A DNA stretch of 63,310 nt, taken from positions 207,749 through 271,058 of the forward strand of contig CAMYOC010000028.1 in the NCBI GenBank assembly GCA_947259915.1. The letters run 5' to 3'. The DNA comes from an uncultured Gammaproteobacteria bacterium. Lineage in GTDB: Bacteria; Pseudomonadota; Gammaproteobacteria; Steroidobacterales; XN24. Each line of letters begins with the position of its first letter. Position 1 is the stretch's first letter. Position numbers and translations under genes: made by a program. The notes beneath the pieces are model-generated. The model did no database searches. It was not told the origin of the DNA and was given only the letters and a program-made list of their open reading frames with translations. Of this stretch, positions 1 through 11,792 are shown in pieces.

Positions 1-588
1 CGCGGTGCGGGCCATACCCATGGCGAGAAAATTGCCCAGCAGCGTCTGGCCTGCGGGGGTCAACACGCTCTCCGGATGGAATTGCACGCCTTCCAGCACC
101 AGGCGCTCGTCTCGCACCCCCATTATCTCGCCGTCGGCGGTGTGCGCCGTGACGATAAAATTGGCCGGCAGATCCTCGCGGCGCGCGGCGAGAGAATGAT
201 AGCGTCCGGCCGCAAACGGCCGCGGCAGGTCGGCAAACAAACCCCGGCCGTCGTGGAAGACCTCCGAGGTCTTGCCATGCATCAAGACGCCGGCGCGGAC
301 GATGGTGCCGCCAAAGGCCGCCACCAGCGACTGGTGGCCAAGACAGACGCCCAGCACCGGCACGCGACCGGCAAATGCCCGGATCACATCCATGGACACG
401 CCGGCGTCACCGGGATCTCCCGGTCCGGGCGAGATCACCACATGACTCACGTCCTCGGCCAGGGCCTGATCGACGTTGATTTTGTCATTGCGGAACACCT
501 GCACCTCTGCGCCCAGGATGCGGAATCCCTGCACCAGATTGAAGGTGAAGGAGTCGTAGTTGTCGATCAGCAGGATGCGCGCGTTCAC
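1..588 (-). CDS. trpG: anthranilate synthase glutamine amidotransferase subunit (partial)
   Basis: This is the class I glutamine amidotransferase that releases ammonia from glutamine for TrpE in the first committed step of tryptophan synthesis. The protein opens with a typical LLIDNYDSFTFNL strand. It has the nucleophile motif GVCLGHQ (Cys near residue 82) and the catalytic His/Glu in QFHPES. The start is a GTG that overlaps the trpE stop as GTGA, so the two are probably translationally coupled. The window edge cuts the C-terminus after about 196 codons, leaving only a short tail missing. TrpG subunits often also serve PabB (p-aminobenzoate synthesis), so a dual role is possible. trpD and trpC would be expected next, outside the window. 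Confidence 0.93.
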   Translation of the reverse strand, partial: MNARILLIDNYDSFTFNLVQGFRILGAEVQVFRNDKINVDQALAEDVSHVVISPGPGDPGDAGVSMDVIRAFAGRVPVLGVCLGHQSLVAAFGGTIVRAGVLMHGKTSEVFHDGRGLFADLPRPFAAGRYHSLAARREDLPANFIVTAHTADGEIMGVRDERLVLEGVQFHPESVLTPAGQTLLGNFLAMGMARTA

Positions 589-1967
589 AGGCCGTCCCTC
601 GCGATCTCCAGCGCCTGGCGCAGGATGGCGCTTTTCGCCAGCACCTCGGCATACTCATTATCCGGCGTGCTGTCAGCGACGATACCGGCGCCGGCCTGAA
701 AACTGTAGCGCCCGTTTCCGAACACCAGGGTACGGATGGCGATAGCCTGATCCATGCCGCCGTCGACGTCGAAATAGCCGATCGTGCCGGCGTAAAAACC
801 GCGGCGCGTCGGTTCGTAATCCTCGATCAACTCCATCGCCCTGACCTTTGGCGCGCCGACAAGGGTGCCGGCCGGGAAGGCCGCCGCGAACAGATCCATC
901 GCGTCGTAACCGTCCTCCAGCTCGCCGACCACGCCGCTGACCAGGTGCATCACGTGGCTGTAACGCTCCACCGCGCGGCTGGGCTCGACGCGGATGCTGC
1001 CCGGTACACCGACCCGGCCAAGATCGTTACGCGCAAGATCGACCAGCATCACGTGCTCGGCTGCCTCCTTGGGGTCAGCCAGAAGTTCGCTCTCGTGTTG
1101 TCGATCCTCGTCCGGCGTGGCCCCGCGCGGGCGGGTCCCGGCGATAGGGCGCAACGCCGCCTGGCGTCCGTGCAGCCTGACCAGTGCCTCCGGCGAGGAA
1201 CCGGCGATGGCGCCGTCGCCAAATTCGAGGAAGTACATATAGGGAGACGGATTGAGCAGCCGCAGCGCGCGATAGGCCTCGAACGGTTCCAGCGAGCACG
1301 CACCGGAGAAACAGATCGACAGCACCAGCTGGTATACGTCGCCGGCGGCGATGTCCTCCTTGGCCGCGTCCACAGCGGCACGAAACGCCGCGCCGCTCAT
1401 GCTCGCTTCGGGCGGCGAAAAATCACCGCGACGGCGCGCCGGGATTCCGCCCTGCAGCGCGCGGATCACATCTCGTCTGACCGCCTGCCGCTCGGCCTCG
1501 CTACCGGCATGCAACAGTGCAGCCCGCCGCGTCAGATGATCAAAAACCAGCACGCTGGCGGGTGCCACCCACACCGCGTCGGGTGCTGGATCCACAACCC
1601 TGGTCTGTTCGGGCAGGCGTTCAAAGAAACGTACGATGTCATAGGCCGAGGCCCCGACCAGGCCGCCATGGAACGGCAGGTCCGGCGCGTCGGGCGCCAG
1701 ACGCGGCGCCCGCGCCAGAGCCTCTCGCAGCAGCGCCAGCAGCTGGTCCCGGTCGTCCGGCCGTGGCCGCACATCGCCGCCGATACGGAACCCGTCCGCA
1801 TCCAGCACCACGTCCAGCGAATCGCCAAAGCCAAGAAAGGAATAGCGGCCGAGGCGCTCACCGCCCTCTACGCTCTCTAGCAGGAAACGGGGCTGGAACG
1901 GCCGCAGCTTGAGATAGGCCGATACCGGCGTATCCAGATCGGCGGCGATGTCGAATGGTGGTTCCAT
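585..1967 (-). CDS. trpE: anthranilate synthase component I
   Basis: The 460-aa chorismate-using subunit forms anthranilate with TrpG. The N-terminal tryptophan-binding lobe carries LLESVEGG, the usual feedback-inhibition signature. The C-terminal chorismate-binding domain has PIAGTRPRG, DLARNDLGRV, GTLVGAPKVRAME and GAGIVADSTP. The Ala in PIAGT, where PabB proteins normally have Lys (PIKGT), favours TrpE over aminodeoxychorismate synthase. An AGGGAGG Shine-Dalgarno lies just before the ATG. The gene is preceded by a leader peptide and an attenuator hairpin, and it overlaps trpG by 4 nt. Expression is therefore probably set by tryptophanyl-tRNA supply. Confidence 0.95.
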   Translation of the reverse strand: MEPPFDIAADLDTPVSAYLKLRPFQPRFLLESVEGGERLGRYSFLGFGDSLDVVLDADGFRIGGDVRPRPDDRDQLLALLREALARAPRLAPDAPDLPFHGGLVGASAYDIVRFFERLPEQTRVVDPAPDAVWVAPASVLVFDHLTRRAALLHAGSEAERQAVRRDVIRALQGGIPARRRGDFSPPEASMSGAAFRAAVDAAKEDIAAGDVYQLVLSICFSGACSLEPFEAYRALRLLNPSPYMYFLEFGDGAIAGSSPEALVRLHGRQAALRPIAGTRPRGATPDEDRQHESELLADPKEAAEHVMLVDLARNDLGRVGVPGSIRVEPSRAVERYSHVMHLVSGVVGELEDGYDAMDLFAAAFPAGTLVGAPKVRAMELIEDYEPTRRGFYAGTIGYFDVDGGMDQAIAIRTLVFGNGRYSFQAGAGIVADSTPDNEYAEVLAKSAILRQALEIARDGL

Positions 1968-2004
1968 GGGCCTCCCTCTTTATCCCGGCGCCAGGGAGGT
2001 CACA

Positions 2005-2039
2005 GAAAAAACCCATCCCCGGCTGCCGCAGGATGGGTT
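2005..2039 (-). terminator. trp attenuator (intrinsic terminator in trpE leader)
   Basis: Read on the minus strand, an 8-bp stem (ACCCATCC at 2038-2031 with GGATGGGT at 2018-2011) closes a GC-rich loop and runs into an uninterrupted U tract (2011-2006). It lies downstream of the Trp-rich leader ORF and about 40 nt before the trpE ATG. That is the position and form of the 3:4 terminator of a trp attenuator. The G-rich tail of the leader ORF (GGGAGGG around 2084-2090) can pair imperfectly with the CCCATCC arm and is a candidate antiterminator strand. Confidence 0.85.
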
Positions 2040-2064
2040 CGTTCTCTTCAGACTGACCGGATGA

Positions 2065-2148
2065 TCAACCGCGAGCCCGCACCCTCCCGTGGGCGACAGG
2101 CCACCACCAGTGGCGGGCGCGAGTCGGATTTCCGGCGTTGATCATCAT
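2065..2148 (-). CDS. trpL: trp operon leader peptide
   Basis: A 27-codon ORF starting ATG ATG ends in TGA 26 nt before the attenuator stem. Codons 14-16 are three consecutive tryptophan codons (TGGTGGTGG, 2109-2101), followed by Pro and an Arg/Gly-rich tail. This is the hallmark of a trp attenuation leader: ribosome stalling at WWW would free downstream RNA to form an antiterminator. No Shine-Dalgarno precedes the ATG. The best promoter places the transcription start at or within a few bases of the first ATG, so the leader mRNA may be leaderless, as reported for trpL of Sinorhizobium meliloti. Too short for ordinary ORF callers. Confidence 0.85.
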   Translation of the reverse strand: MMINAGNPTRARHWWWPVAHGRVRARG

Positions 2149-2156
2149 GGAGATTC

Positions 2157-2184
2157 ATATTACCGGCCGACTCCGGGGCGTCAA
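2157..2184 (-). promoter_or_regulatory. trpL-trpE-trpG promoter
   Basis: TTGACG (2184-2179), a 16-bp spacer and TAATAT (2162-2157) form a near-consensus sigma-70 promoter on the minus strand. The expected start, 6-9 nt downstream of the -10 box, falls at about 2151-2148, next to or on the A of the trpL ATG. I saw no obvious TrpR operator, but that cannot be excluded by eye. Confidence 0.7.
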
Positions 2185-2287
2185 GCCTTATCGGCCGCAG
2201 GCAGAGGCTACCCGGCATCGCGCGGCAGTGCAGGTTCGGGATTCCCGCCCGGACCCGGCATGCCCACTGTGGCCGACGGACGCAGAC

Positions 2288-4123
2288 CTAGAGCTTGTAG
2301 ATGACCGAAAGCACCAGCGAGAAACCGATCCAGGTGATGATGCTCAAAGGGATACCCGCCCGCAGGAAGTCGCTGAAGCGGTAGCCCCCGGCGCTGTAGA
2401 TCAGCAGATTGGTCTGATAGCCGATCGGCGTGGCAAAGCTCATATTGGCGCCGAACAGCACGGCGAGTACAAACGGCTCCGGCGGCAGCGACAGCTGCTG
2501 CGCGATGTTGAGTGCGATAGGCGTGCCGATGACGGCCGCCGCATTGTTCGAAACCACGTTGGTCAACACCGCCAGCAACAGGATCAACGCGCTCAGGATC
2601 ATGGTCGAAGACAAACCGCTGGTAGCGGCGACGAACAACTGCGCGAGAAACAGATCGACACCGGTGCTGAGGATGGCGTGACCGAGAGCCAGGCTGGTGA
2701 CGATGATCAGCACGACCGAGGTGGTCAACGATGACAATGCGTCGCGCCAGCCGAGACAGCGGGATAACAGCATCACGGTCGCGCCCAGCACCGCGCTGGT
2801 AAAGATCGGCATCACTCCGGTGCCCGCCAGCACCACGACCATGGCCATGATGCTGAGCGCCCATGGCGCCAGACGCGTGTGCGGCAGATCCATGGTGCCG
2901 TCGAGCACCAGCATATTGCCGCCGCGCTTGAGCTCGGCAATATGTTTGCTGCTGCCCTGGACCAGGATCACATCGCCGGCGCGCAACAGCACGTCATCGA
3001 AGTCGCCGGTTACTTCGCCCGGCGCCGTGCGCGGGCGATGGATGGCAAGCGGGAGCAGCGAATAGCGGGCGCGGAACTGCGCGGTGTTCAGCGTGCGCTG
3101 ATGCAGCGGTGAGCCGGTGGTCACCACCACCTCGGCGAGCTGCTGGCCGGCGCCGGGCGTCGGCAGATCCGCGCTGCCGCCATCTTCGAGATCGGTCGCA
3201 TCATGCATGCGTGCACCGAGCAGCCTCTCGAACTCCTTCAGATGCTCGCGGGTATCCGCCACCATCAGCCGGTCCCCTTCCTGCAGTAACAGCGACGGCA
3301 GCTTGGCCACATAGAGTCCGTCGGCACGCTGGACGCGATTGATCGTCATCCGTTTCTCGGTGCGCTCGCGGATCTCGGCCAGGGTCTTGCCAAGGGCGAA
3401 ACTATCCTCGGTGACAAACAGCATCGCTTTGAAAATCCGCGGTGATGTATCCGCCATCGGCGGCTCGCGGTCGGGCAGCAGCCGTGGCGCGATCAGCCAC
3501 AGATAGAGAATGCCCACGCTGCCAACGATGGCTGCTGGCACGGTAAAATCGAACATATCGAAGCGGCGCATGCCGAGGTCGGCCGCCACCGAAATCACCA
3601 GCAGATTGGTCGACGTGCCGATGGCCGTGCCCATACCGCCCAGCGTGGTAGCCAGACCGATCGGCATCAGGATCTTCGATGACGTGATGCGGGTGCGGAG
3701 CGATACGGTGATCATGATCGGCAGCAGCATGATCACGATAGGCGTGTTGTTGAGGAACCCGCTCAATACCGCGCACACGACCAGGGTCCCCAACATGGCC
3801 AGCTTGGGTCGCGAACCCCAGGCCCGTCCGAGCACGACCGCAACCGGTTGCAGGGCACCGGTCTTTTCCAGACCCTTGCCCAGGATCATCAGGCAAGCGA
3901 TGGTGACCAGCGCCTCATGGCCAAATCCGCTGAAGAAATCCGCCGCCCGGACCCGCGCCCCGTCGTGGGTGTACGGAAACAGCTCAAACCCGGTCACCAG
4001 CAGCGCCAGGATCAGCAGACACGACGTCTCCAGCGGAATCCGGTCGCGGGAGAACAGGATCAGCGCAAGGACCGTCAGGATCAGGGCGGCGATGCCGTGG
4101 GCGTCGGGAAGGGTGACCGGCAA
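2288..4123 (-). CDS. SLC13/DASS-type anion permease with central RCK (TrkA-C) domains
   Basis: This 611-aa inner-membrane transporter belongs to the divalent anion:Na+ symporter superfamily. N-terminal membrane segments include the conserved SGFLNNTPIVIMLLPI hairpin. A soluble middle part of about 200 residues carries two TrkA-C/RCK modules (KTLAEIRERTEK...LQEGDRLMV and LRAGDVILVQG). C-terminal membrane segments carry a second hairpin-like NVVSNNAAAVI repeat. This layout is typical of bacterial SLC13/SAC1-like permeases for sulfate, other oxyanions or dicarboxylates; the substrate cannot be read from sequence. The likely start is a TTG at 4123 with AGAGAGGA 8 nt upstream. The frame stays open upstream, but that stretch lacks family sequence and runs antisense to ppc. 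Confidence 0.85.
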   Translation of the reverse strand: MPVTLPDAHGIAALILTVLALILFSRDRIPLETSCLLILALLVTGFELFPYTHDGARVRAADFFSGFGHEALVTIACLMILGKGLEKTGALQPVAVVLGRAWGSRPKLAMLGTLVVCAVLSGFLNNTPIVIMLLPIMITVSLRTRITSSKILMPIGLATTLGGMGTAIGTSTNLLVISVAADLGMRRFDMFDFTVPAAIVGSVGILYLWLIAPRLLPDREPPMADTSPRIFKAMLFVTEDSFALGKTLAEIRERTEKRMTINRVQRADGLYVAKLPSLLLQEGDRLMVADTREHLKEFERLLGARMHDATDLEDGGSADLPTPGAGQQLAEVVVTTGSPLHQRTLNTAQFRARYSLLPLAIHRPRTAPGEVTGDFDDVLLRAGDVILVQGSSKHIAELKRGGNMLVLDGTMDLPHTRLAPWALSIMAMVVVLAGTGVMPIFTSAVLGATVMLLSRCLGWRDALSSLTTSVVLIIVTSLALGHAILSTGVDLFLAQLFVAATSGLSSTMILSALILLLAVLTNVVSNNAAAVIGTPIALNIAQQLSLPPEPFVLAVLFGANMSFATPIGYQTNLLIYSAGGYRFSDFLRAGIPLSIITWIGFSLVLSVIYKL

Positions 4124-4562
4124 CTGGGATTCCTCTCTCGACTCGGGAATGTCACGTCCCTTGTTGGTCGTTAGTATAAGGGCAGGGACGCGGGCATTCC
4201 CGTATACCACGACCGGTGATCCGCCACCAAATGCGGGCGTCAGCCCCGGGCCGAGGCTCGTCCATAAGCATCGCGGGCGCGAGGGGCCGACGCCTGCCGC
4301 GGCGACACGAGCTTCCATGCCCGTCCACACAACCCGCAAGCTAGCCCCCCGGCAGGCCCGACAGCAGAGTGAGAATACGTCGCGACAGGCCTGTTTTGCG
4401 CCACTCGATTTGCGTCGCAGCATCCGGGTGCGGATGATTACCCCCTTTCCGGTCCGTCGCCGGCGAGCGCGTCGGACCGGGCCGACCCGACGAACCGCCA
4501 ATATCCCGGACTGCCCGCAGACCGGCACAGCGCAGCATCTGCAGACCCTGGAGACTGACGAC
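4124..4562. other. divergent intergenic region between the SLC13 permease and ppc
   Basis: The 439 bp between two divergent genes contain no convincing coding sequence or RNA gene. On the minus strand a TATACT -10 box (4178-4173), about 50 nt before the permease TTG, is a plausible promoter, but its -35 is poor. I could not fix a ppc promoter. Open frames running through here on both strands look like extensions of the flanking genes. Confidence 0.5.
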
Positions 4563-7250
<2,688 letters not shown>

Positions 7251-7268
<18 letters not shown>

Positions 7269-8636
7269 AGGCGGCACCACAGCCGTACGTTCCAGGTAGT
7301 CCCGGGTCTCGCGGGCAGCGACACCGCTGAGCAGTACCAGACCGATCAGATTCGGCAGGGCCATCATGCCGTTCATCACGTCCGAGAACAGCCAGACAAA
7401 ATCCAGCGTGTAGATAGTCCCGGCAAAGCTCGCGGCCACGAACAACAGGCGATAGGGCAGAACCACACGACGTCCGAACAGATAAGACGCGCTCTGGCTA
7501 CCGTAGTAACTCCAGCCGAGGATGGTGGAGAACGCGAACAGCGCGAGACACAGCGCGATGACCTGACTGCCCAGACCGCCAGGCATTGCGCCGTCAAACG
7601 TCGCCTGGGTCAGCGGCGCCCCATTTATCCCGGTCTGCCAGACACCCGAGGCGACGATCGCGATCCCTGTGAACGAGCAGACGACGATCGTGTCGACAAA
7701 GGTCTGGGTCATGGACACCAGGGCCTGGCGCGCCGGTTCACGGGTCTGTGCGGCCGCAGCAGCTATGCCGGCGGAACCGAGACCGGACTCGTTGGAAAAA
7801 ATGCCACGAGCGACACCGTAGCGCATGGCCTGGGCCACGCTGGCGCCGAGGAAGCCACCGGCTGCGGAGGTACCGCTGAAAGCATCGGCAAAGATGGTGG
7901 CGATGGCGGCCGGGATCTGGGCGGCGTTCGCGATCAGCACCCAGGTACAGGCAAGCAGATACAGCAGGATCATCGACGGCACCAGCACCGAGGTCACGCG
8001 CCCGATCGAGCGCACGCCGCCAATAGTCACCACCGCCACGCCGATGGCCACGACGACGCCGGTCAGCCAGTCAGGCACACCGAAGGCGCCCTCGATCGCC
8101 GCCGCCAGCGAATTCGACTGGACCATGTTGCCGATGCCGAAGGCCGCCAGCGCGGTAAACAGCGCAAACATGCCGCCGAGGACGCGGCCAAGACCACGCC
8201 AGCGGATGCCGCGCGACAGATAATACATGGGTCCGCCGGCCTGCTTGCCGGCTTCGTCCGTAATCCGGTACTTGACCGCCAGCAGCGCCTCGCAATATTT
8301 GGAGGCCATGCCGACGAGACCGGTCATCCACATCCAGAACAGAGCGCCGGGCCCGCCGGCGGCGATGGCCGTGGCCACGCCGACGATATTGCCGGTACCG
8401 ACCGTCGCCGCCAGCGCGGTCATCAACGCCTGGAAATGGGAGATCTCGCCGGGCCCCTTGCGTTCATCGCGCGCCACGAACGCAAGATGCAGCGCCGGAC
8501 CCAGCTGCCGGAACTGCAGCCCTTTCAGTCGTACAGTCAAAAACAGCCCCGCGCCCAGCAACAACGGGATCAGGCAGTAGGGGCCCCAGACGAAATCCGA
8601 AATCCGGCCCAATAGCTGTGTCATCGCCTCGAGCAC
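7251..8636 (-). CDS. alanine/glycine:cation symporter (AGCS family)
   Basis: This 461-aa inner-membrane Na+(H+)-coupled amino-acid symporter shows about ten membrane segments. AGCS signatures include [18 protein letters not shown] near residue 75, [29 protein letters not shown] and [14 protein letters not shown]. Substrate is probably alanine or glycine, by family. The GTG at 8636 has no clear ribosome site; an ATG four codons in (8624) has GAGG very close by, so the start is uncertain by 12 nt. The gene lies 9 nt downstream of the nitroreductase and is probably co-transcribed with it. Its 3' end overlaps ppc tail to tail. Confidence 0.92.
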
Positions 8637-8645
8637 CGCGCGGCG

Positions 8646-9335
8646 CTAGGTCCGATCGCTGGGGTCAAAAAACACGGCGATCTCATCGAGATCCTTGCGC
8701 TGGATATCCGGCACCTGGACGTCGTCCACCGGATAGCCGGTCACCAGCAACAGGAACGGCCGCTCGTGGGCCGGCCGTTCGAGAATCCGGTTCAAGAACT
8801 TCATCGGGCTGGGTGTGTGGGTCAGCGTAGCCAGGCCCGCATGATGAAGGGCCGCGAGCAGAAAGCCGCTGGCGAGCCCGACCGATTCCGTCGGATAATA
8901 ATGTTTGCGCCGCTGGCCATCCGGTCCGGCGCCCCAGCGCTCTTCGAAAATGGCGATCAGCCAGGGCGCGGTCTCGAGAAACGGCTTTCTCGCGTCGGTA
9001 CCCAACGGCGCCAACGCCTCCAGCCATTGTTCCGAAGCACGATGGTCATAGAAGTGGCGCTCTTCCTCCTCCGCCGCTGCGCGGATCTGACGCTTGACCT
9101 CCCCGTCGGCGATGGCGACGAATTTCCACGGCTGCATGTTCGCGCCGCTCGGTGCGCTGCCGGCTGTGCGCAGACAGTCTTCGATGATTTCTCTGGGCAC
9201 AGGGCGCGACGAGAATTCCCGGATAGAGCGACGCCCCTGCAATTCCTCGCGTAACTCGCGAGCCCGGCGCCGCATCTCGTCTTCCGTATAGCTGCGGTAC
9301 TCGTGCCAGGGCCGGAATGTGTGGGGTTCACTCAC
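8646..9335 (-). CDS. iodotyrosine deiodinase-like flavin nitroreductase
   Basis: This 229-aa FMN protein of the nitroreductase superfamily resembles iodotyrosine deiodinase (IYD) more than NfsA/NfsB. N-terminal SYTEDEM and RRSIREFS are followed by the flavin loop [33 protein letters not shown] and GRPAHEK-like ERPAHERP follow, and the C-terminal [20 protein letters not shown] closely parallels IYD. Glu92, Tyr96 and Lys117 fall where IYD places its substrate-zwitterion clamp (E-x3-Y-x20-K). It may reductively dehalogenate halotyrosine-like substrates, but that is inferred. A GTG start at 9335 has GGGAGG eight bases upstream; an upstream ATG would overlap ycgN. Neighbours are ycgN 13 nt upstream and the AGCS symporter downstream. 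Confidence 0.85.
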   Translation of the reverse strand: MSEPHTFRPWHEYRSYTEDEMRRRARELREELQGRRSIREFSSRPVPREIIEDCLRTAGSAPSGANMQPWKFVAIADGEVKRQIRAAAEEEERHFYDHRASEQWLEALAPLGTDARKPFLETAPWLIAIFEERWGAGPDGQRRKHYYPTESVGLASGFLLAALHHAGLATLTHTPSPMKFLNRILERPAHERPFLLLVTGYPVDDVQVPDIQRKDLDEIAVFFDPSDRT

Positions 9336-9348
9336 GGGTTTGCCTCCC

Positions 9349-9804
9349 TCAGCGGCGGATCCAGCGCACCACATGCTCCTCGATCCCGTCCGCTGCGACG
9401 TCGTTTTCGCTCAGCACTCTGCCGCGCACGGAGATGCCGGCCTTGTGGACACTTTCCTGCGAGCCGGAGACCAGCGGATGCCACCAGGCCAGATCACGCC
9501 CTTCGGCCAGACGACGATAGGCGCACGTCAGCGGCAGCCAGTTCAGCGTACTGATATTGGCAGCGTCCAGCCGCAGACAATCCGGCACCTGCTGCAGCCG
9601 GTGAGGGTAATCGCGGCAACGGCAGCTGTCGAGATTGAGTAAGCGACACGCGACCCGGGTAAACTCGATGTGACCGGTATCTATGTCCTCCAGCTTGTGC
9701 AGACAGCAACGGCCACAGCCGTCACACAAGGCCTCCCATTCATCGGCGTCCATCTCGGCCAGGGTCTTGCTGCGCCAGAACGGAAGCTGTTCCGCCTCAG
9801 GCAT
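9349..9804 (-). CDS. ycgN: UPF0260 cysteine-cluster protein YcgN
   Basis: This 151-aa cytosolic protein is a member of the UPF0260/YkgJ cysteine-cluster family, whose function is not settled. The motif CDGCGRCC near residue 28 plus later cysteines ([19 protein letters not shown]) suggests a metal or Fe-S site. [14 protein letters not shown] and [10 protein letters not shown] are characteristic of YcgN. Length fits the family. Its start overlaps the end of the acyltransferase gene by 8 nt, so the two are probably translated from one message. Confidence 0.85.
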   Translation of the reverse strand: MPEAEQLPFWRSKTLAEMDADEWEALCDGCGRCCLHKLEDIDTGHIEFTRVACRLLNLDSCRCRDYPHRLQQVPDCLRLDAANISTLNWLPLTCAYRRLAEGRDLAWWHPLVSGSQESVHKAGISVRGRVLSENDVAADGIEEHVVRWIRR

Positions 9805-10699
9805 ATTCCGCTTCCAATCGGGTCAGCAGCTCGTCCTTGTTCTGCCAGCGCTCGCGGAGCCAGGCTTGCAGCCGCTCCCGGAACGCCTCGTCATCCGTGT
9901 AGTCGCCCTCGGCCATCCATCGCTCTATCGCGTCGCAGCGATAACGGACCACGATCTGCCGGACCCTGCCGCAGCACAGCTGCCAAAAAGTCGGACGGCC
10001 TTCGGGATACGCGATGGTGACATCGAGCAGCTGACGCAGGATGCCGTGCATGGCCGCCAGCGTGTAGGCGATGCCACCGGCTCGCGGTGCCAGAAGATGG
10101 CGGTAAGCGCTGTCTTGCGACTGATGTTTGGCGACGGTGAAGCGGGTGCCCTCGACAAAGTTGACCAGGGTGGTGGGGACCTCGCGGAACTTCTCGCAGG
10201 CCTTCTGCGTCGCCACCAGATCCTGGTCCCGCTTCTCGGGATGTCTGGCCAGGTATTCTTTGGAATGGCGGCGCATAAAGGGCATGTCCAGCGCCCACCA
10301 GGCCTGGCCCAGAAACGGCATCCACGCCATCTGCCGTTTGATAAAGAACTTCAGAAACGGGATCTGGCGATTTAGTGAGCACTGCAGCACCAGGATGTCC
10401 ACCCATGACTGGTGATTGCAGATCACCAGATACCAGTCCCGCCGCAGCAGCGGTCCTTCACCGCCGACGTCCCAGTCGATCCGCTGGGTCAATGCAAGGA
10501 TGCGCCGGTTGAGTCCGATCCAGCCTTCGCCCAGATAGCACAACCATTGGCCGACCCGTAAGCGTAGCCGCCGCGACGGCACAATCTTTAGCAACGCAAC
10601 AAGAAAAAAAGGCACGCAGACAGCCAGAGTGCCCACGGTCAGCATGCTCAGGGTCAACGTGCCCCGCAGATGCTCTCTCAACGTATACTTCATCGACAT
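9797..10699 (-). CDS. YihG-like 1-acyl-glycerol-3-phosphate acyltransferase
   Basis: This 300-aa membrane-bound acyltransferase belongs to the PlsC/LCLAT clade. A hydrophobic N-terminal segment (residues about 15-40) is followed by NHQSWVDI (the HX4D catalytic box), then FIKRQMAWMPFLGQ and NFVEGTR (the second box, EGTR). This order matches E. coli YihG-type enzymes that acylate the sn-2 position of lysophosphatidic acid. The first gene of a minus-strand run with ycgN, the nitroreductase and the symporter. A second ATG two codons in is equally possible; neither has a strong ribosome site. Confidence 0.88.
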   Translation of the reverse strand: MSMKYTLREHLRGTLTLSMLTVGTLAVCVPFFLVALLKIVPSRRLRLRVGQWLCYLGEGWIGLNRRILALTQRIDWDVGGEGPLLRRDWYLVICNHQSWVDILVLQCSLNRQIPFLKFFIKRQMAWMPFLGQAWWALDMPFMRRHSKEYLARHPEKRDQDLVATQKACEKFREVPTTLVNFVEGTRFTVAKHQSQDSAYRHLLAPRAGGIAYTLAAMHGILRQLLDVTIAYPEGRPTFWQLCCGRVRQIVVRYRCDAIERWMAEGDYTDDEAFRERLQAWLRERWQNKDELLTRLEAEYA

Positions 10700-10811
10700 G
10701 TCCCGGTGTTCGCGTAACTCGGCGCCGCTACCCGCTGCCGGCGCCGCGAGTCTGACGTGGCGCCTAGTTTAACCCCGCACACCCCCTGCACATGAACGTT
10801 AGCGCATATCG

Positions 10812-11783
10812 ATGAAAACGGTATTCCTGGACTTCGACACGGTCAGTCATGACGATGTCAGCGCCGATGCGCTGCGCCTGCCCGGGATCGAGCTGGTGTT
10901 ACACGGCGTCACGCCTCCATCGGCGCTCGACGAGCGCATCGCAGATGCCGCGATCGTGATCACCAACAAGATGAGGCTCGATGCCGGGATGCTGGCCTCG
11001 GCAGCGGATCTGCGGCTGGTGTGTGTCGCCGCCACGGGCACCAACAATGTCGATGTCGAGGCCGCGCGGCGGCTTGCTATCGGAGTGTGCAATATCGAGC
11101 GCTATTGCACCGCCTCGGTCGTGCAGCATGTGTTCGCGGTGATCCTGACGCTGACCCATCATCTGCGGGCCTACCAGCGATTGCTGCAGCAGGGCGCATG
11201 GCGCTCGAGCCCGCAATTCTGCCTGCTCGACTTTCCTATCCGCGAGCTCTCCGGCAAGACCATCGGCATCGTCGGGTTTGGCGAGCTGGGCAGCGCGGTG
11301 GCGCGGGTTGCCGAGGCCTTTGGTATGCGTGTACTGGTGGCGCAGCGTCCGGGTAATGCCAGCCCGGGTGCTGACGACAGCGAACCGGATCGGACACCGC
11401 TGCAGCGGCTACTCGCCGAAGCCGACGTCGTCAGCCTGCATTGCCCGCTGACCGACCAGACGCACGGCATGATCGGCGTGGCCGAGCTGCAGCTGATGAA
11501 GAGCGACGCGCTGCTGATCAACACCGCGCGCGGCGCACTGGTCGATTCGAGCGCGCTGGCGGAGGCACTGGCATCCGGGCAGATCGGCGGTGCCGGTATC
11601 GACGTACTGCCGGAAGAGCCGCCGCTGCACGGCGATCCGCTGCTGGATGCAGCGCTCCCCAATCTGGTCGTTACGCCGCACATCGCGTGGGCAGCGCGTG
11701 AAGCCCGTCAACGCGCGGTGGACGAGATCGCGGCCAACATCCGCGACTTTCTGGCCGGGGGCCGCCGCGGCCGCGTCGATTGA
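10812..11783 (+). CDS. D-2-hydroxyacid dehydrogenase (glycerate dehydrogenase-like)
   Basis: This 323-aa NAD(P)-dependent enzyme of the D-isomer 2-hydroxyacid dehydrogenase family probably reduces hydroxypyruvate or glyoxylate. The Rossmann motif is GIVGFGELGSAVA. The catalytic Arg lies in NTARGALVD, the Glu in GIDVLPEEPP and the His in TPHIAWA. ATGTNNVDVEAA in the substrate domain is typical of glycerate dehydrogenases (HprA). It ends 9 nt before the photolyase start, and the photolyase ribosome site overlaps its stop codon. The two genes are therefore linked, although no metabolic connection is obvious. Confidence 0.9.
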   Translation: MKTVFLDFDTVSHDDVSADALRLPGIELVLHGVTPPSALDERIADAAIVITNKMRLDAGMLASAADLRLVCVAATGTNNVDVEAARRLAIGVCNIERYCTASVVQHVFAVILTLTHHLRAYQRLLQQGAWRSSPQFCLLDFPIRELSGKTIGIVGFGELGSAVARVAEAFGMRVLVAQRPGNASPGADDSEPDRTPLQRLLAEADVVSLHCPLTDQTHGMIGVAELQLMKSDALLINTARGALVDSSALAEALASGQIGGAGIDVLPEEPPLHGDPLLDAALPNLVVTPHIAWAAREARQRAVDEIAANIRDFLAGGRRGRVD

Positions 11784-11792
11784 GGTGAACAG

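Noticed and set aside
585..1967. PabB (aminodeoxychorismate synthase) instead of TrpE
   Set aside because: PIAGT rather than PIKGT, the LLESVEGG feedback motif, and a Trp-codon attenuator upstream all favour TrpE.
3510..4562. Long N-terminal extension of the ppc open frame (would give 1252 aa)
   Set aside because: No PEPC sequence in the extension, it is antisense to the SLC13 permease, and the ATG at 4563 has a proper ribosome site and family start.
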